Assembly (NCBI RefSeq): GCF_050436995.1
Contig: NC_134766.1
Span: forward strand, 2,790,001-2,854,000
Length of the DNA stretch: 64,000 nt
Origin: Anticarsia gemmatalis
Lineage: Eukaryota; Arthropoda; Insecta; Lepidoptera; Erebidae
Direction of reading: 5' to 3'
Shown: positions 13,501 through 23,300 of the stretch, piece by piece
How positions within the stretch are numbered: position 1 is the first letter of the stretch
Layout of the letters: the number at the start of each line of letters is the position of its first letter
Translations under genes and position numbers: made by a program
The notes under the pieces: generated by a model
The model's database searches: none
Seen by the model: only the letters and a program-made list of their open reading frames with translations
Told to the model about the DNA's origin: nothing

Positions 13501-16500
13501 CCATGGAGCCAATCAATCCAAAAGAAATGGAAGCTAAAAAACTTTCATCAATTCACGCAAAGAAACACAAAGGAAATAAAGTAGAATGTCCAAATAATCA
13601 GAAAACTAATAATCCCGTATCGATGGAAAATTCCGCTCGAGCAGCTGAAGATAATATAGTTGCTCATTCAAAAGAAAATGTTGAGAATAATAAGAATGAA
13701 CAAGTTACCAAAGACACGGCTCAAATAAAAACGCCTCTTATGAAAAGAAAACGTAAGTTATACTCTCCCAAAGATGAACAACTTGCTCAAGATTCACCTG
13801 TAAGTGCGCGCGCAGATATAGAAGAAGATTATACAGACGGTAGAATAAAGAAAACTCCCAAATCTACATCCGCTTATAAGCCTTACAAGGATATAGAAAT
13901 AGAACGCCAAAGGCACATTCGCATGCCACGTAATAGAACATCTAAACAGCTTGTAACACCGTCTCCTCGATCGAAGAAGATGAATGAATTGTTCGAGCAA
14001 GTGAAGGAATCGGCTAACGGCGAACACGTGACCTTAGTGGAGAAAGCATCTGAGGTCTACAACTTCTCATCGGATAGCGAGGATAATTTCCAGCAGAAAA
14101 AGATAGACGTTTCTAAGAAAAACAATAACACTAACGATGGAAACTCTGCACCAAAGCGCAGGCAAGTCCAAAAACGATCGAAGGCTGCTCCGAAAGGTGA
14201 GACTAAAAATGCTAAAAAGAAAACTAAGACCCGCCGGAAGACGAACAGAAAACTTAAAGTTGAACCTGCATATCAGTTAGTCGATGAAAAGATGAGGAAT
14301 GCAAGTGTAGAACTTGAAATGTGTGTGCCTGTAGGCCAAACTGAAAGTGTCGTGATGGAACCTGAATATGTGGCCGTCTATTCCCCAGAAATGGAACCTA
14401 TTGCTGAATCAGACGAATCAAATCTGATAGCAAAAACAAAACGAGCAAAGAAATCTAAAGAGAATTCTGTTACCCGAGTGAATTATTTAAGAGATCCTTT
14501 GAATATTGACAGTAATGACGGATCAGAAAGTCCTCTCCCGGGACTAGTCGTCGAGGAAGCATTGAATCTACACGAAGAAGATGGAGAACTATCAGCGGGT
14601 CTGGTAAACAAATTTAGAAGGATAATTCAGAATCAAGAAACGTCCATTACAGAGTCTAACACCACTCATAACTTACTTTCGGACAACGAGAGACCTAACT
14701 ACAGTCTGCCAATCATTCCTGATGAAATATTGCAAACGGAACTGGGAGACAATCATTATAAAGATATAGAATCGCATTTAGAAGAGCCCATTGAGTCACA
14801 GCGTCCACAAGCTGCATCACCAACTCCAGTATTATATGTCATTGAGGTCGCAGAAGACAATGATTCTGATGATTCTATGGGTAGTTTGGGTATCAACGGC
14901 CACGGTGACTCGTGCGAGGCCCCGCCAAATCTTGATCAAATGAACGAAAGATTTCAACCTCGAGATTTACATACAGAAGATATGGACAGTTCTACGAAAA
15001 AATACTTTGAGAAATTAACTAATGAAATCGATGAAATAAACCAAAACGAGTCCATTGATGGTGCTTCGAGTCCTATTTTAAGCGTTCATGATCAAGAGGC
15101 GACTAGTGCGGCATTTTTAAAATCTCCCGTAGTATCGGTCAAACGACTGTCTTTAGAAGATATAAGACAATACTTACCTTCTAATCGAAATTCAGATTCA
15201 GATCAAACTCCAGACTCCACACAAAGCAGTAAGAGAGCAAGAGCAACGAGAAACAAAGCACCTAAATATAATGACGATAAAACAAATGATAGTGTTTATT
15301 CACAACCGCTATTAATACGTCGAAATGCTTCCAAAAGCGCCAATAGGAACGTAACTACCAGAAAATCCGGTAAAAAAGTAAAGAGCCCTAATGCAAGGTC
15401 CCACAGACAACAGAAATGTACACCAAGATCTATAATATCTCCAATAAAAATGTATGATTGCTCAGTGGTTGTAGACAAACTATCTGAAAATTTGTCCAGC
15501 GACGAAGAAGTTATAGAAAGAAGTGAAAATGACAATACACAAAGAGCTGAGACGTCCAATGGTAGAAGCGTATCTGCAAATGGTGCAAGACCAACGGTTC
15601 CTTACAAATTACGAAGTGCTTCAGGATCTAACCAGTCCAGACTTAGTTCACCAATAGTGATTCATGATTCTAGATCTGGACGTGTTGTTATAAAAAGAGA
15701 GGTTTCTGGGAGAAATAATAGTGTCCCAGAAACTGTAAGTACACCGACTAGGATTCGAGTGCGTCCTGCAAAAAGATCTCTTGAAAAGAACTTAGAGAGC
15801 TATGAAAGGGAGAATTCGGAAGAGAATAATAACTCATGGAGTCATCTTAGTAAAAGAGAACGGACGGCAGTTAATTTGGATGATTGGTTTAGGAGGGGCG
15901 AGCAAAGCAGCGGAGAGGGTAAGTTACTATCATTTTTATAAAGCTTTTGTAACCACAGTCAGTGCCCTGCCTCACTGCCGCCATGGCGGCGTCGCTGATT
16001 ACGTATCCAAGCAGTTAATATTGAAATGTATGACACCTACCTCACGTGGCGACGGTGTGGCAACGTGAACGTGACATTAACAGGCAGGCTCTGTACAGAT
16101 ATTCGTGCTCATCACACAAATATTGGTCCTGGGTGGGATTCGAACCCACTACACGCTACGATTATGAACACGTTAACCCCTGTAATTGTATTTCCGCAAA
16201 GCAAAGGAAAAATAATTTAATACCTTAAATAATGAGCTACACTTAACTTATGTATTATTGAACAGTTTCAGCTGAAATAAAAACAAATATTGAAGATGCC
16301 ACAAATATCGTGCTTGAAAAGTTAGAAACTACTCTCTCTGAGATGAATCGGCACACGAGCAGACAGTGAGTATTATCCAAATTTTAATGATTTCAAATAA
16401 ATTATTTTATTGCAAGTAGTGTTTCTTATACTTATATTATGTTTCAGGCTTGCGCAATTGTTCGCGTGTACGCAAAAACAGCTTACAGAGCATAACGAGA

Positions 16501-17104
16501 GAACTCAACAGTTATACAAGAATACCGCGGCGGATATTATTTCAAACTTTATTAAAATACTGGACCGTAGTTTCTACGAACTTAAAAAAAAGTAAGTTAT
16601 ACCACACCCGAATTTACACACGAATAATAGACCACATAAGGTCGCTGAACATCATATACAAACTTTCGAAACCCTATATTCTCAAACATCCATAATTATT
16701 CTATTGACTCCTTTGACATTGATTGAAATTCATATCGTTTAGGTATTTATCCAAATGAACAAAATTTAATACAAAATTATAAATAATTTTGACATAACAA
16801 CGTATAAAAAAGCAGTTGGTTTGGAGCTGACTGTTCCTTCCAAATATTTAAAAAACTAGATAATCCTATAAGCGCGCAATAAATCGAATAAATGGAACAA
16901 TATTTTAGTTCGTAGTATAAGTTAGTATTTATTTACTCTAGGACTGAAGCGCAAAACGTAGATATATTTGAACAATTTAAAGAAAACTCGGCGATTATTA
17001 TCGGGGAAGACTGTAAGCGAAAGAACACAATGGTACAGTTGCTCAAAGAAGATGTGCGAAGAGAATGCAGGGCACACGTGTCTAACGCTGGAAAACAATC
17101 GTAG
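1304..17104 (+). CDS. SYCP2: SYCP2-like synaptonemal complex / meiotic chromosome axis protein (3' part of gene, 11 exons)
   Basis: Exons read directly from splice sites: 1304-1505, 2455-2553, 2911-3074, 7050-7224, 9588-9662, 10472-10526, 11596-11669, 12468-15918, 16266-16365, 16448-16591, 16942-17104 (stop TAG 17102-17104). All junctions are GT-AG and in phase, giving 1566 codons plus stop. The first exon enters at phase 2, so earlier exons lie before the window. The peptide around SIMETLLRWLLPRQDRMLR, then FFQDARDFLNAHNE and DCYLDINSTTKCMSVLLD, follows the order of the end of the armadillo-like domain and the start of the Spt16M-like domain of vertebrate SYCP2/SYCP2L (recalled, not searched). 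After that come a long Ser/Lys/Asp/Glu-rich disordered region and a ~135-residue C-terminal coiled coil, also SYCP2-like. Known family role: lateral-element/axis protein that binds HORMADs and, in vertebrates, SYCP3. The identification rests on motif order, not on an alignment. Confidence 0.78.
1782..1859. repeat. GC-rich inverted repeat with CTCGAG/GCTCG motifs
   Basis: CCTCGCGCAGTCTTGAGCA (1782-1800) pairs with the reverse complement at 1841-1859 at 16 of 19 positions. The centre has repeated TGCTCG units. It stands out as a GC island in an AT-rich intron. Confidence 0.6.
2024..2085. repeat. Near-perfect GC-rich hairpin, 29-bp arms, GATA loop
   Basis: Arms 2024-2052 and 2057-2085 match at 28 of 29 positions around the 4-nt loop GATA. 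The motif content (GCTCGCGCGTCCTCGAG) resembles the inverted repeat 200 bp upstream. Confidence 0.85.
2911..3074 (+). CDS. SYCP2: SYCP2-like exon 'a': start of the Spt16M-like domain (duplicated exon, first copy)
   Basis: Acceptor TTTGGTTCCAG ends at 2910 and the donor is TATAG|GTAAGT. The 164 nt enter at phase 0 and leave at phase 2. The encoded segment begins NTEKTDCYLDINSTTKC and ends ADNTNTVKLYR. It lies where vertebrate SYCP2 begins its PH-like Spt16M-like domain. A near-identical copy lies 438 bp downstream (3355-3512). Confidence 0.8.
2936..3660 (+). repeat. Tandem segmental duplication of about 285 bp containing an exon and its downstream intron
   Basis: Unit 1 (about 2936-3220) and unit 2 (about 3374-3660) share the exon body, the donor and intron landmarks. 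These landmarks are 'ACTAATGGATGG', 'GTGACC', the run around 'GATTGTCTG/GGTTGTCTG' and 'CATATTTAGGGTCCC'. Offset is about 438 bp. The exon part is almost identical and the intron parts have diverged visibly, as expected if the exon part is constrained. Confidence 0.85.
3355..3512 (+). CDS. SYCP2: Second copy of the duplicated SYCP2-like exon; candidate mutually exclusive exon
   Basis: From 3376 onward this copies exon 2911-3074 almost base for base, and the frame stays open. The upstream part differs, but a pyrimidine-containing acceptor (TCTATAG, ending 3354) starts it at phase 0. The donor TATAG|GTAAGT is retained at phase 2. The product would start VVTLLSLDVNSTTKC in place of NTEKTDCYLDINSTTKC, with a later Ala-to-Thr change (VVAAD to VVTAD). 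Because it enters at phase 0 and leaves at phase 2, it can replace the first copy without a frameshift. Including both copies in series would shift the frame. Transcription is not shown; a dead duplicate remains possible. Confidence 0.5.
4205..4440 (+). mobile_element. Degenerate tRNA-derived SINE (family also at 5717)
   Basis: Shares landmarks with 5717-5893: a GGTCAGTAGTG/GTCGGTAGTG block, then CTGACCTCTCAATGGTCGTG versus CCGACCTCTCATTAATCGTG, then a tail ending in ATGAGA. It reads as a decayed lepidopteran-type SINE; the exact ends are not clear. Confidence 0.45.
5521..5578. repeat. Near-perfect hairpin, 27-bp arms, AGGG loop
   Basis: Arms 5521-5547 and 5552-5578 pair at 26 of 27 positions around AGGG. 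It lies in the 3.9-kb SYCP2-like intron. Confidence 0.9.
5589..5658. repeat. Near-perfect hairpin, 33-bp arms, AGGG loop
   Basis: Arms 5589-5621 and 5626-5658 pair with one G-T wobble around the loop AGGG. It starts only 10 bp after the previous hairpin, which has the same loop sequence. Confidence 0.9.
5717..5893 (+). mobile_element. Degenerate tRNA-derived SINE
   Basis: Starts GACTGCCTCTGTGGCGCGGT with a tRNA-like A-box block (TGGCGCGGTCGGTAGTG) and continues with tail blocks shared with 4205-4440. Box B is deleted or decayed. Confidence 0.5.
6728..6843. mobile_element. Short MITE, 'CCCGGTTTCTGAG' family
   Basis: Begins GCCCGGTTTCTGAG and ends with the inverted form (CTTAGAAACCAGG). The inner part has AGTAGATAAACTACC and its counterpart. 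Related copies are at 35319, 47667 and 50267. Confidence 0.65.
8092..8272 (+). mobile_element. Helitron-like or related repeat fragment
   Basis: Contains CTCCTCCGAAACGGCTTGAC, CGATTCTCATTAAATTTTGTG and ends GCCGAGTCAGCTAGTAA. A second copy is at 32276-32430. The CAGCTAGTAA end matches other repeats here that end GTCAGCTAGTAA (9351). Confidence 0.6.
9103..9365 (+). mobile_element. Lepidopteran Helitron-like / microsatellite-associated repeat
   Basis: Begins CCATACTAATATAACT, then (TGTC)n, CTACTGAACCGATTTGCATG, a CATCACGCTACGACC block, and ends GGACGCAAGCGAGTTGTGCG followed by GGTCAGCTAG. The same order (inverted) is at 25077-25575 and a variant is at 29251-29487. It resembles the Lep1/MINE type of non-autonomous element described in Lepidoptera (recalled). 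Confidence 0.75.
9366..9475. mobile_element. Foldback element of the 'CGACGTTTCGACCGAG' family
   Basis: TTATAACGCAACGGGTCTTA, TTAAAAGTTACGATACTTTATT and CCGACGTTTCGACCGAG, with an inverted second half beginning ATTACGATACTTAT. Relatives are at 52875-53168 and 63508-63612. Confidence 0.55.
11266..11385. mobile_element. Repeat of the 'AATACGGGAATTA...ACGTTTCGG' family
   Basis: GAATACGGGAATTAACGCGA, then ATTTTACCTTAAAATGCC and TAACGTTTCGGCGCAG. Related copies: 53716-53800 and 54462-54550. Class not recognised. Confidence 0.5.
12468..15918 (+). CDS. SYCP2: SYCP2-like giant exon: disordered central region
   Basis: A single 3451-nt exon, from acceptor TTTTGTAG (ends 12467) to donor GAGG|GTAAGT. 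It encodes about 1150 residues rich in Ser, Asn, Asp, Glu, Lys and Arg, with few hydrophobics and no globular domain that I can recognise. Several basic stretches could be nuclear localisation signals, for example KKKTKTRRKTNRKLK near 14210-14255. Acidic serine clusters such as SDSDQTPDSTQSSKRAR (near 15195-15240) could be phosphosites. A long disordered middle is typical for SYCP2 and yeast Red1. No in-frame stop occurs in the exon, and its codons are much more GC-balanced than the flanking introns. Confidence 0.85.
15960..16190 (-). mobile_element. tRNA-derived SINE, minus orientation
   Basis: Read on the minus strand it starts CGTAGCGTGTAGTGGGTTCG, which contains a polymerase III B box (GGTTCGAATCC). 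It runs through CACAAATATT-type linker sequence to GCCGCCATGGCGGCAGTGAG. It lies just after the donor of the giant SYCP2-like exon. Confidence 0.7.
16266..17104 (+). CDS. SYCP2: SYCP2-like C-terminal coiled-coil exons and stop
   Basis: Three short exons (16266-16365, 16448-16591, 16942-17104) join in phase to encode about 135 mostly helical residues with heptad-like spacing (NIVLEKLETTLSEMNRH, then QLAQLFACTQKQLTEHNERT), ending in HVSNAGKQS and TAG. In vertebrates the SYCP2 C-terminal coiled coil binds SYCP3; the same role here is inferred. The first acceptor is ambiguous: AACAG (exon from 16266) and TTTCAG (exon from 16272) are both in frame and differ by two codons. Confidence 0.75.
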
Positions 17105-17744
17105 ATCTTTTGGACAATAATTTTTATATAGTTGTGCCAAACAACTTGAATAGTTTAGCTACATTATAGTGAAAAAAAGAAGAAAATCCGCCAATAATTT
17201 TGTTCCAAAATTAGCTTAACAGTCGAAAAAAAAGTGTAAAAAAATATTTTTTGATTTATTTAATACTGTATTATTGGCGGCAATTGACATAAAGCCTAGA
17301 TCCTCACAAAGCAAAACAAAATAATATATATTTGAGTGAAAGAGTTTTAAACTCACCCCTAAAATGAAGTTTAAGGGTGCGACTATGAAAACTGTTTCTT
17401 ACTATAATAAACAATATATACTTCTAACGTCCGATTAGTAGATCAATCAATCGAGTGTCCTTTTCACAATCACATTCGGTTTGTATACTACAGGAATTTG
17501 TGTTCAAGTTGTTTGGCGGCAACTATTTACTGTAACAAAGTTCTTTTGGTCTCGAATATCGAATAAGACTATTCCAAAAATAATATGACTGATTTTTATT
17601 GTATTTATATTGCTCTCTATAGCAAGATTTTGCATTATAAAGACTGTTATTTCAGTGTCTGTAAAATGAATAAATATTGATCAAACTTAGATCATTTAGA
17701 TGTTATAGTAGATGTATGTAATACTAATAAATATATACACTTAT

Positions 17745-17976
17745 AGTACTGTCAACTTGGGTAACTTTGAATAGTTTGGGTAACATTGAACGTGGGAATT
17801 TGAACTAGTTTCGATTATTTCTTCATATGAAACCAACACAATTGATAATGATTCATTATAGTTTTGCAAACTTTTATCAATTGTGTTGGTTTGATATGAA
17901 AAAATAATAGAAACTAGTTCAAATTCCCACGTTCAATGTTACCCAAATGATTCAAGTTACCCAAGTTGACTGTACT
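17745..17976. repeat. Long foldback (about 100-bp arms) in the SYCP2-like 3' UTR
   Basis: Left arm about 17745-17848 and right arm about 17874-17976 pair with few mismatches (GTCAACTTGGGTAAC at the left, GTTACCCAAGTTGAC at the right) around a ~25-nt loop. It has MITE-like architecture, and no clear target duplication was found. As RNA it would be a long dsRNA stem. Confidence 0.85.
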
Positions 17977-19074
17977 GATGTTTCGAATTTTCAATACTTA
18001 AATAAATGTTGTAAACAGGTACATATTATTCACTGTCCAGCTAAAATATCTACTTAAATATGGTATTTCAATTTTACTAAATCAATCAGCATCTTTTGTG
18101 AAACTGTATAGAAATATATTAATTTAACATATTATATAGAAAGAATTAAACAAAACTTAAGCATTTAGGACGTCCATTTTATCTGCAAAAGTTTGAAATT
18201 TAAAATATTTTCAGTAACTGAGTAAAACACCGAATTGTGATTTCAGTGTACGTTTTTGAAAAGTAACTACTGAAATTGTAATTGCCGAATTTGGCATCTA
18301 TATTATAAGAATCTTGTGATGCATTTTATAAGCCTAATTAGGCTCTAAAGTTAGAATATTTGGAATAACTTATACCAAAAGTGATTTATGTTTAAAACAT
18401 AGAAATAAGGTAAAAATATGATTCAAAATTAATTAAAGTGAATATCATTTGTGATGAATTTAAAATTGAATGTTAGGTTAAGCACAGCATAATGTTTACA
18501 GACTGTAATTTATTATGTACGTAGATTAACTTTGAATTTTGTGATCTGTTTTGTGTGTGGAGTGTTTTGTGTTCAACAGCTGATATTATAATAGTCTAGC
18601 AACTGAGAAGAGCCATGGCATGAATGATTAATCTATATTATAGGTAAATAATTCTGTGTATTTCTGAAGTAAAGCAGCTGTAACGTAACAGGTTTACTGT
18701 CAGCTGCATAAGACTGTGGACTATAATGTTCTAAATGATGAGTTTTCTATGCTACAACCATGCAAAACAAGCTCTCTACAAAATTGTTGGACTATAGTTA
18801 TAATTTATTTGCTTTAGTATGCATGCTAGACATGTATAAATTATTAAAATTGAAAGTGTTATAATCAATGTAGCATTTCAAAAGATTTAAAATTACTGTA
18901 TGTATTATTTGAATTTAAGTTTTTTATTATTGTATTTCCATAAATATAATAATTTAAATATGTACTTTAATCCTATTTTTATTAATGTATGAAGTCCTAA
19001 GATTGATTTATTTTTCTCATATGTGTGTTAGTGATTAGTAAATAAGGAATGTAATGATAACCAATATTTTTTCT

Positions 19075-19080
19075 AATAAA
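19075..19080 (+). terminator. Polyadenylation signal AATAAA (plus strand)
   Basis: TTCTAATAAAACT followed within 30 bases by a T/GT-rich stretch (TTCATTTGTGTGTTTATTT). This is a classic arrangement for the distal end of the SYCP2-like transcript. Confidence 0.5.
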
Positions 19081-19103
19081 ACTAAAATTTCTTCATTTGT
19101 GTG

Positions 19104-19109
19104 TTTATT
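19104..19109 (-). terminator. Polyadenylation signal AATAAA (minus strand)
   Basis: TTTATT on the plus strand reads AATAAA on the minus strand, about 1.25 kb downstream of the NF-YC stop. It faces the plus-strand signal at 19075-19080 at a distance of about 23 bp, consistent with tail-to-tail genes. Confidence 0.45.
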
Positions 19110-20360
19110 TCATAACTTATTCTTCTATACTTATACATCAAATAACACTTACTAGATCCCTATTACCAACTTATAATTTAGTTTGATTTTTCAATGATAT
19201 TGAATGTACAAATTATAAATACAATTTCATCATCAGCCTATAACATAAAAGGAATACATATTAAGCCATTACTGTCCCATTGCTGGACAAGGGTCGTTTC
19301 CTAAAATTATAGAGGTCTATGCTAGGCCTGAGTCCACCGCACTTAGCCAAATGCAGGTTGAGGACTTAGCATCCTAAAGGTTTCAAATTATCATAAAAAA
19401 AAATTATATGTTTCAGATACCAACAAAATATAATATTTTTCATCATATTAGTAAATTACATTCATAATATAGATATGTACAATATTATGCAACAATTTAA
19501 TTACATTTGTATAGCCTCTCCATCAATTTTAATGCTTTGACCAATCTCGTACCACAATTTGTCAAAAAGTCAAAGTAATTTAAAAAAACTCTTCTAGAAA
19601 TATAGTTTGTTTGAATTAACTACACATTGTTTCCTAAACGACAAATGTGAGTCATCTATCCCATCCTATTTTTCACAGATACTATTTAATATGATACAAA
19701 GCAAATGTGTTTTCCAAGGTCTGTGAATATTTGTTTAACTACCAAACAACCTTTTCAGTCAACTGTGACAAAACTATTGCTCAACCTGTTCTTGTATACT
19801 TTAATAAATACATGATGTCTTATGGAAGGGGCAACTAAATATTTATTAGAAAATAGTTTTAATGAATGGAAGAACTATGCACAACTATAGATTGTTTAAA
19901 AACCAGTCAGTTAATAAGTTTTTGTAGTGAGAAGTTCATTGGAATTATTATATCGCTAATGAGCTATATTTGTTGGATTAATTATATGTACAGACTCACA
20001 CAAGGTAGGCAAGACTTAAATTCTTCTGCAAATGACTTGACACTTGTTTCAGCAGTGAGTGAAAGGTATACATTGTCTGACCAAACTATATCAATGATGT
20101 TATATTTCATATTAAATTACAGTAGTCACAGCCACTCGAATAGCAAATTCCTGCATTGCATGAATCTGTACACAATATCAAACAGTTGAGACAACTATTT
20201 CATCTTCCGAACATAATCTAGGACAGAACGCCAGCACATTTACACATTCGCTCCACATTTACCAGTTTCCTCGAGGCTCAACATCCTTGTCACTATACAC
20301 TAACACTGTACACTAATCACTGTCTTCTTCATACTCCACTTGAGCATTAGTCACTAGGCA
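19110..20360 (-). other. Probable 3' UTR of NF-YC
   Basis: About 1.25 kb of AT-rich sequence after the TAG, down to the minus-strand AATAAA. It contains a LINE-tail repeat copy at 19253-19375 and no credible coding exon. Confidence 0.4.
19253..19375 (+). mobile_element. LINE 3'-tail-type repeat, lepidopteran
   Basis: AGCCATTACTGTCCCATTGC then TGGACAAGGGTCG, GGCCTGAGTCCACCGC and TTAGCCAAATGCAGGTTG. The same landmarks are at 38289 and 42527. I associate this block with the 3' end of CR1-like LINEs of Lepidoptera (recalled). Confidence 0.65.
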
Positions 20361-23300
20361 CTAGGATTCGTCCTGTGATGTTGCTACTTGCGCTAGAAAT
20401 ACTTGCTGCTGAGGTTGGTGTTGTTGCGATGAAACCTGCAGTTTAAAATAGGTATGTAAATAAAGGCTGAATGTGTTTCTTCTCGGGTGGTATACGAAAG
20501 CTAAATTAGCCAACTTTGTAGAAGTTTGTGTGTAAACAATTTTCAAATACTTAGGAACACTATTTTTTCTACTTTAAGAGACGGGTTAACATGTGTTTTA
20601 CGAAGTGGCATCGAAATAAATTTGAAACTTTGGGCGTTTGAAAATAAAACTCAAATGCCCTCGCTTTTTTAACAAACTACTACTGCACTATACTCTACTG
20701 TTAAATGAAATCAGAGTAGACTCAAATTCACTACCTAATAAAATTGCTTTTAGGTCCGTAACAACAGATCATTATTTTCATTTGAAAAATTGTTTCTTAA
20801 AACTGTGCTCTTAAGTTGATACTAGTATTATTAAAGACTTAAATGGTGTATTTACCTGAATAATTTGTGATTGTTGTGGCTGTGCCTGTATGATGATGGG
20901 CTGGTTCGGATTGTTCTGCACTTGCATGCGGATCATGTTCAGTTGTGCTTGAGTTAGCTGGATCTGGAACATACGAAGGTATTTGGCGTTATAACTTTCT
21001 TTAATGCTGATACTTTATTAATGAGAAGTTTTTCTAGGACTACAGTCTACTATGTTGCTGTAGATGCATGGCTGAATGCTATCACCTTACCACGTAGGTA
21101 AAAGTACGAGAAACACTCAGAAAATAATGTGTATAGGTACATTCTGTGTAAGGTTAAAGTTTTGATAATAATTAAACTATTGATAATAATGTCTAGCCGA
21201 TATTCCGATTACATCGGCAAACTGGCCGCTGTAAGATAAAAATAAGGCTGTGAAAAGAGACTGAAGTGGTTTTCAATTATTGAAATTGGTGTTTAGTTTT
21301 AACAGGTAGGTATAAAATTTTGAGCCTGATTCATTTTGTTCAATAAAATGCCTATGGTCTCGTCACCCAAAGCTTGTCATTATAAAAGTTATCTCTACAT
21401 ACAGGTAATTGCTGTAGTTCTCCAGACGGTGTGAGGACTTGCTGCACGAGCGTGACGGGCGGCTGTGACACTGCCACGTTGTTGGATGTCGTGCCACCAG
21501 ATGCGTTTGATGCCTGGAAAATATGACAAAAAAAATTACATAAAATAATATGAACACTATTATCCCATTTGAGGGACAAATTTAATTAAAGAGCTCGTCT
21601 ACGCAGACAGATAGAAAAACACATGCACACACACACATCTACAAATCAGTAAGGAAGCTATCGTGTGAGCAATAAAATGAAGATTTTAGATGTCTGCGAA
21701 AAAAGGGTTATTCCCTAAGTACCCCGATCCCTGAGGCTCCCGTCCCGGAGAGCACCGATTTATTTTTAAAATTTTTCATTAAAATAAAAATAAATCGGGT
21801 CCTCCGTGTCGGGGGCCTCGGGGATCGGGGTACTCAGGGATTAACCCGAAAATATCATGAGGATTGTAACTGTTATTTGGCTCCTAAATTAGGTATTTAC
21901 GGTCAAAATGTTTTGTAACTTTACCTGTACGACCTGTGCACACGGCTGTAGGACGATTTGCGGCTGCGGCGCTGTTTGTAGCGTGGCCGCGTGTTGCGTC
22001 GTCATGTGCTATGTGCGTGATAAACAAACATTGTTACATACACTGTTAGAACTATTACACGAGAAAATATGAACGTGATATTTTTATTAGTTAATTAATT
22101 TAGATCAGGGGTTCCCAATCTTTTCTTAGTCCGGGACCACTTTTATATTATTCATGTCATTCGCGGACCACATTTTGACTTCCGCGGACCACCGGTTAGG
22201 AACCACTGATTTAGATGAAGTGGCACAAAAACTGCAATGATTTGTATTTATGCTTTGTTATTATACATAAACAATTAGTGATGAAACATACTGAATGAAG
22301 CATTTTATCCTATAAGTATACCAAAACTTGTATTTTAACACTACACATGAGTGAGCAAGTAAATTTGATAAACCTGTATTTATATATCATCCTACTTTTA
22401 GACAATTGGTAAATCTATCGCTGTTTGCCATTTCTCAATTAGTAAGCCGTGCCAGAATACAGAAAAGAAAAACCCAATAACACACATTTTGTACGACCCC
22501 GGTAATCGAACCGCCAACCTCACATGCAATTTGGGTTGCCAGATGGCCGGGATTTCCGGGATCGCCCCGGTATTTTGTATGTTGTCCCGTGTTCAGTAAT
22601 TTTACTTTGCTGTTCCGGAATGAAAAATACTAGTTTTTACAAATTTACTATACTACGACCTCGCTTTTTTGGTCATTCCTACTTAGTATAGTCTCGGACC
22701 GGAGAACAAAACTCTGATTATGTTCGTGGCTGCCGAAATGTCCAGGAAATGATCAGCCCGGATGGCAACCCTGCATGCAACACCATTCGACCCACAAACA
22801 TATTATTTAAATAGGTCATGTATCTTACCTGTTCAGTGACAGGGTTGCTTCTAGGCGGGTCGTACCGCGGCTTACTGGGCACGGGCGGCTTGACTTCATG
22901 CCGTGGCACTATGTCGATGAGGAAATCGAATTGATCGCACTTTGATATCGCCATTGCTATGTCGTTGCGCTGAAATGATGAGAAACAGGATTTAATTATT
23001 AGACTCTAGGATTGTACTTAAATACAATCGTATTGTTGCAGGTTAGTACTTTTTACTCCAAGAGGAGCTCGTGGCCTAGTTAGCAACAGCCGAGCGGATC
23101 AATCTCTGAAGTTAAGCTTCGCTTGTCAAGGTTCCTCTTTGGATGGGTGACCATCTTATACATATCGAGTTCCTCTGTGTTTCGGAAGGCCCGTTAAATT
23201 GTTGGTCTTTACTGTCTTTTTCAAAGATCTTGAAAAGTCGTTAACAGTAGTCAGAAGCTTGAAAGTCTGACAACCAGTCTTACCGAAGGGTATCTGATTA

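Larger units (their letters stand above)
17105..19100 (+). other. Probable 3' UTR of the SYCP2-like gene
   Basis: About 2 kb of AT-rich non-coding sequence between the TAG and a cluster ending in AATAAA at 19075-19080. Earlier AATAAA-type signals near 17405, 17665 and 17725 could give short forms. It contains the 17745-17976 foldback. The extent is inferred from signals only. Confidence 0.45.

Noticed and set aside
12807..15941. A single-exon gene of 1044 aa starting at 12807
   Set aside because: The apparent start is TTG. The frame is open 339 bp further back to a good acceptor (12467), and a consensus donor ends the exon at 15918. It is an internal exon of the SYCP2-like gene.
19866..20189. 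A 107-aa plus-strand ORF
   Set aside because: It lies antisense to the NF-YC 3' UTR, is of low complexity and has no recognisable domain.
23062..23180. A 5S rRNA gene
   Set aside because: Only the promoter-like blocks match. The 5' and 3' stem sequences of 5S are absent and a SINE body follows.
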